Below are positions 61,712-64,000 of a stretch of 64,000 nucleotides of DNA, piece by piece. The DNA is taken from contig CALKJU010000004.1 in NCBI GenBank assembly GCA_937995535.1, positions 29,107 through 93,106 on the forward strand. Direction: 5' to 3'. The notes under the pieces were generated by a model, which saw only the letters and a program-made list of their open reading frames with translations, had not been told where the DNA came from and searched no databases. The position numbers were made by a program, and so were the translations under genes. Origin of the DNA: an uncultured Alphaproteobacteria bacterium. Lineage in GTDB: Bacteria; Pseudomonadota; Alphaproteobacteria; Geminicoccales; Geminicoccaceae. Numbering within the stretch: position 1 is the stretch's first letter; the number at the start of each line of letters is the position of its first letter.

Positions 61712-63895
61712 ATGTCCGCCGCCATCGTCCCCGTCGTGGTGCCACTGCCCGTCGACGGCCCGTTCGATTACCGCGCGGGCGCGACGGCGCCGCCCGTGGG
61801 CGCGTTCGTGCACGTGCCGTTCGCCGGGCGCGAGACCATCGGCGTGGTCTGGGACCGGCCGGGACCCCGCCGGGCCGCCGCAGCCAAGCTCCGCGACCTC
61901 GGGCCCGAGCTTCTCGCCCCACCGCTGCCGCCCGCGGTCCGCGCGCTGGTCGAGCATGTGGCGCGGGAGACGCTGGCGCCTCTCGGCTCGGTGCTGCGCA
62001 TGGCGATGAGCGTGCCGGCGGCGCTCGATCCCGAGCCGCCGCGCCTCGCGTTGCGGCCTACGCCGCGCCCGCGCGAAGCGGCCCGGCTCTCGGCGCAGCG
62101 GCGCGCCGTCCTCGCGGTCGGGCGGCCCTTGCCGGCGGCCGAGCTGGCTCGCGCCGCAGGGGTCGGCACCGGCGTCGTCCAGGCGATGCTGCGCGCGGGC
62201 CTGCTCGAGGTCGTGGAGCTGCCGCCGGAGAGCGATCCGGCGCCGGACCCGACGCGCGCCGGGGTGACGCTGTCGCCGGCGCAGCAGGAGGCGGCAGCGG
62301 CGCTGCGCGCGATGGTCGGCGCCGGCGGGGCCGAGGTGGCGCTGCTCGAGGGCGTGCCGGGCGCGGGCAAGACCGAGGTCTATTTCGAGGCCGTGGCGAC
62401 GGCGCTCGCCGCCGGCCGCCGCGCGCTCGTGCTCCTGCCCGAGATCGCGCTGAGCGCGCAGTGGCTCGACCGCTTCACCCGCCGCTTCGGCGCGCCGCCG
62501 CTCGCCTGGCACTCCGGGCTGACCGGCGCGCAGCGGCGCAAGGGCTGGCGGCGGGTCGCGGAGGGCCGCGTGCCGGTCGTGGTCGGCGCCCGCTCGGCGC
62601 TGTTCCTGCCGCTCACCGGGCTCGGCGTGATCGTCGTCGACGAGGAGCACGACCAGAGCTTCAAGCAGGGGGACGGCGTACTCTACCATGCCCGCGACAT
62701 GGCCCTCGCCCGGGCACGGCTCGAGGGCTGCCCACTGGTGCTGGCGACCGCGACCCCGGCGCTCGAGACCGCGGTGCGCGCCGGTGCGGTAGCCGGCGGC
62801 CCGCCGCCCGAGCCCGGCTGGCGCCACCTCATCCTGCCCGCGCGCTTCGGCGCGGCGGCGCCACCGGCGATGCGCCTGGTCGACCTCCGCCGCGACCCGC
62901 CGCCGCGCGGCGGCTTCCTCAGCCCGCCGTTGCGCACGGGCCTCGTCGAGACCTTTTCCGCCGGCGAGCAGTCACTGCTGTTCCTCAACCGCCGCGGCTA
63001 CGCGCCGCTGACCATCTGCCGCGCCTGCGGGCACCGGCTGCAATGTCCCAACTGCTCCGCCTGGCTCGTCACCCACCGCCTGCGGCAGCGGATCGTCTGC
63101 CACCATTGCGGGTTCAGTGCGCCGCTGCCCGAGCACTGCCCGGCGTGCGGCGCGGTCGACCGTCTCGCCGTCTCCGGCCCGGGCGTCGAGCGCGTCCAGG
63201 AGGAGGTGGCGACGCTGCTGCCCGCGGCCCGCATCGCGCTGATGACGAGCGACACGGTGAGCGGCGCCGCGGCGATCGCGGAACTGGTCCGCGCGGTCGA
63301 GAACCGCCAGATCGACGTGCTGATCGGCACGCAGATCATCGCCAAGGGCCACCATTTCCCGCAGCTCACGCTGGTCGGCGTGGTCGATGCCGACCTCGGT
63401 CTCGCCGGCGGCGATCTGCGCGCGTCGGAGCGGACCTTCCAGCTCCTTTACCAGGTCGCCGGCCGCGCCGGGCGCGCGAGCCGGCCAGGTCGGGTGCTGA
63501 TCCAGACGCACCTGCCCGATCATCCGGTGATGCAGGCGCTCGCCCGCGGCGACAAGGACGCCTTCCTCGCCGCCGAGCTGGCCGAGCGGCGGGACGGCGG
63601 CATGCCGCCCTTCGGCCGCCTCGCGGCGATCATTCTCGCCGGCCGCGACGCCGAGCGGGTCCGATCCGAGGCCCGCCACCTCGCATCGCTCGTGCCCGCG
63701 ACCGACGGCGTCCAGGTCTGGGGCCCGGCCCCGGCACCCTTGAGCCTGCTCCGCGGCCGCTGGCGCGAGCGGCTTCTCGTACGCGCCGACCCGCACATCG
63801 ACCTCCCGCAGTGGCTGCGCGGCTGGCTAGACAGGATCAGGCTCCCCGGCGCGGTGACCATGCAGGTGGATGTCGATCCGTACGGGTTTTTGTAG
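61712..63895 (+). CDS. priA: Primosomal protein N' (replication restart helicase PriA)
   Basis: 727 residues from the ATG at 61712; an ATG at 61688 would add 8 residues. The N-terminal 3'-DNA-binding domain (IVPVVVPLPVDGPFDYRAG) and winged helix precede Walker A, LEGVPGAGKTEVYFEA, near residue 220, and the DEEH box VIVVDEEHDQSFKQGDGVLY near 312. Eight zinc Cys lie in CRACG, CPNC, CHHCG and CPACG (~440-490), followed by helicase motifs V-VI up to LYQVAGRAGRASRPG. PriA reloads the replisome at stalled forks. Divergent from xerC. Confidence 0.96.
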   Translation: MSAAIVPVVVPLPVDGPFDYRAGATAPPVGAFVHVPFAGRETIGVVWDRPGPRRAAAAKLRDLGPELLAPPLPPAVRALVEHVARETLAPLGSVLRMAMSVPAALDPEPPRLALRPTPRPREAARLSAQRRAVLAVGRPLPAAELARAAGVGTGVVQAMLRAGLLEVVELPPESDPAPDPTRAGVTLSPAQQEAAAALRAMVGAGGAEVALLEGVPGAGKTEVYFEAVATALAAGRRALVLLPEIALSAQWLDRFTRRFGAPPLAWHSGLTGAQRRKGWRRVAEGRVPVVVGARSALFLPLTGLGVIVVDEEHDQSFKQGDGVLYHARDMALARARLEGCPLVLATATPALETAVRAGAVAGGPPPEPGWRHLILPARFGAAAPPAMRLVDLRRDPPPRGGFLSPPLRTGLVETFSAGEQSLLFLNRRGYAPLTICRACGHRLQCPNCSAWLVTHRLRQRIVCHHCGFSAPLPEHCPACGAVDRLAVSGPGVERVQEEVATLLPAARIALMTSDTVSGAAAIAELVRAVENRQIDVLIGTQIIAKGHHFPQLTLVGVVDADLGLAGGDLRASERTFQLLYQVAGRAGRASRPGRVLIQTHLPDHPVMQALARGDKDAFLAAELAERRDGGMPPFGRLAAIILAGRDAERVRSEARHLASLVPATDGVQVWGPAPAPLSLLRGRWRERLLVRADPHIDLPQWLRGWLDRIRLPGAVTMQVDVDPYGFL

Positions 63896-63977
63896 GCGTG
63901 GTGCAGCGTACAGCGTAGGTATTGTTACTGGACGAGACGCGCGATCGGTAAGTTTTCCGGGGCAAGGCACGTTCGAA

Positions 63978-64000
63978 TGGAGGGTGCCGTGAATGGGTCA
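63978..64000 (+). CDS. Start of a further gene, truncated at the window edge
   Basis: A TGGAGGG stretch (63978-63984) is followed by GTG at 63989 and ATG at 63993, both plausible starts. Too little coding sequence remains to identify the product. About 80 bp separate it from the priA stop. Confidence 0.3.

Noticed and set aside
63978..64000. Start of atpH (ATP synthase delta subunit) after priA.
   Set aside because: I have an impression that this order occurs in related genomes, but only four codons are visible and they cannot confirm it.

Overview
The window is about 64 kb of very GC-rich, tightly packed bacterial DNA with no rRNA, tRNA, insertion sequence, prophage or CRISPR array that I can see. 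Several markers point to an alphaproteobacterium, probably from a Rhodospirillales/Geminicoccales-like group (the order is inference). They are a circularly permuted tmRNA gene beside an SspB adaptor, two DUF1127 proteins, a ROSE-type RNA thermometer on an hsp20 gene with an RpoH-like promoter, an EcfG-like promoter, MlaA, ThyX, NnrS and polyamine/TRAP transport loci. GTG and TTG starts are common, and overlapping stop/start codons (GTGA, ATGA, TTGA) link genes in most operons.

Layout. 1-5.0 kb: a truncated ThDP enzyme, a fasciclin-domain protein, and a ketopantoate-reductase-like/acyl-CoA-synthetase pair facing an AraD1-type FAH protein. 5.0-6.7 kb: DnaJ-like chaperone and Hsp20. 6.7-11.5 kb: OtnK and OtnC for four-carbon acid sugars, coupled to an alpha/beta hydrolase and MlaA, with the OtnI/Hyi isomerase convergent. 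11.7-20.4 kb: a YpfJ-type metallopeptidase, a polyamine-type ABC transporter with a beta-propeller gene as fifth cistron, an acetylpolyamine-amidohydrolase-like deacetylase and an ELM1-family protein. 20.5-28.7 kb: IolD, two VapBC modules on opposite strands, NnrS, an EamA exporter and IolG. 28.7-32.0 kb: two DUF1127 genes interleaved with two GcvA-type LysR genes, a cupin, and a 55-codon gene under an EcfG-like promoter. 32.0-39.7 kb: small-molecule catabolism (HD protein, 2-hydroxyacid dehydrogenase, HpaI aldolase, a TIM-barrel isomerase, then DUF993/acyl-CoA dehydrogenase/SDR opposite an enoyl-CoA hydratase). 39.7-44.7 kb: a LysR regulator divergent from dabB-dabA, the inorganic-carbon accumulation complex. 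44.7-52.6 kb: FAD monooxygenase with a TRAP transporter, a DUF4212/sodium:solute symporter pair and two small membrane proteins. 52.6-64 kb: OmpA lipoprotein, ThyX, tmRNA, SspB, FumC, AsmA, XerC, PriA.

How it fits together. The gene content suggests a metabolically broad heterotroph taking up polyamines, organic acids, inositol and sugar acids. Two quality-control themes stand out: a heat-shock block with transcriptional and RNA-level temperature control, and a ribosome-rescue block in which the tagging RNA and the adaptor that recognises tagged proteins lie next to each other. The least explained parts are the DAB operon without visible carbon-fixation genes, the DUF993 catabolic operon, the propeller gene in the ABC operon, and the DUF1127/LysR/EcfG stretch.
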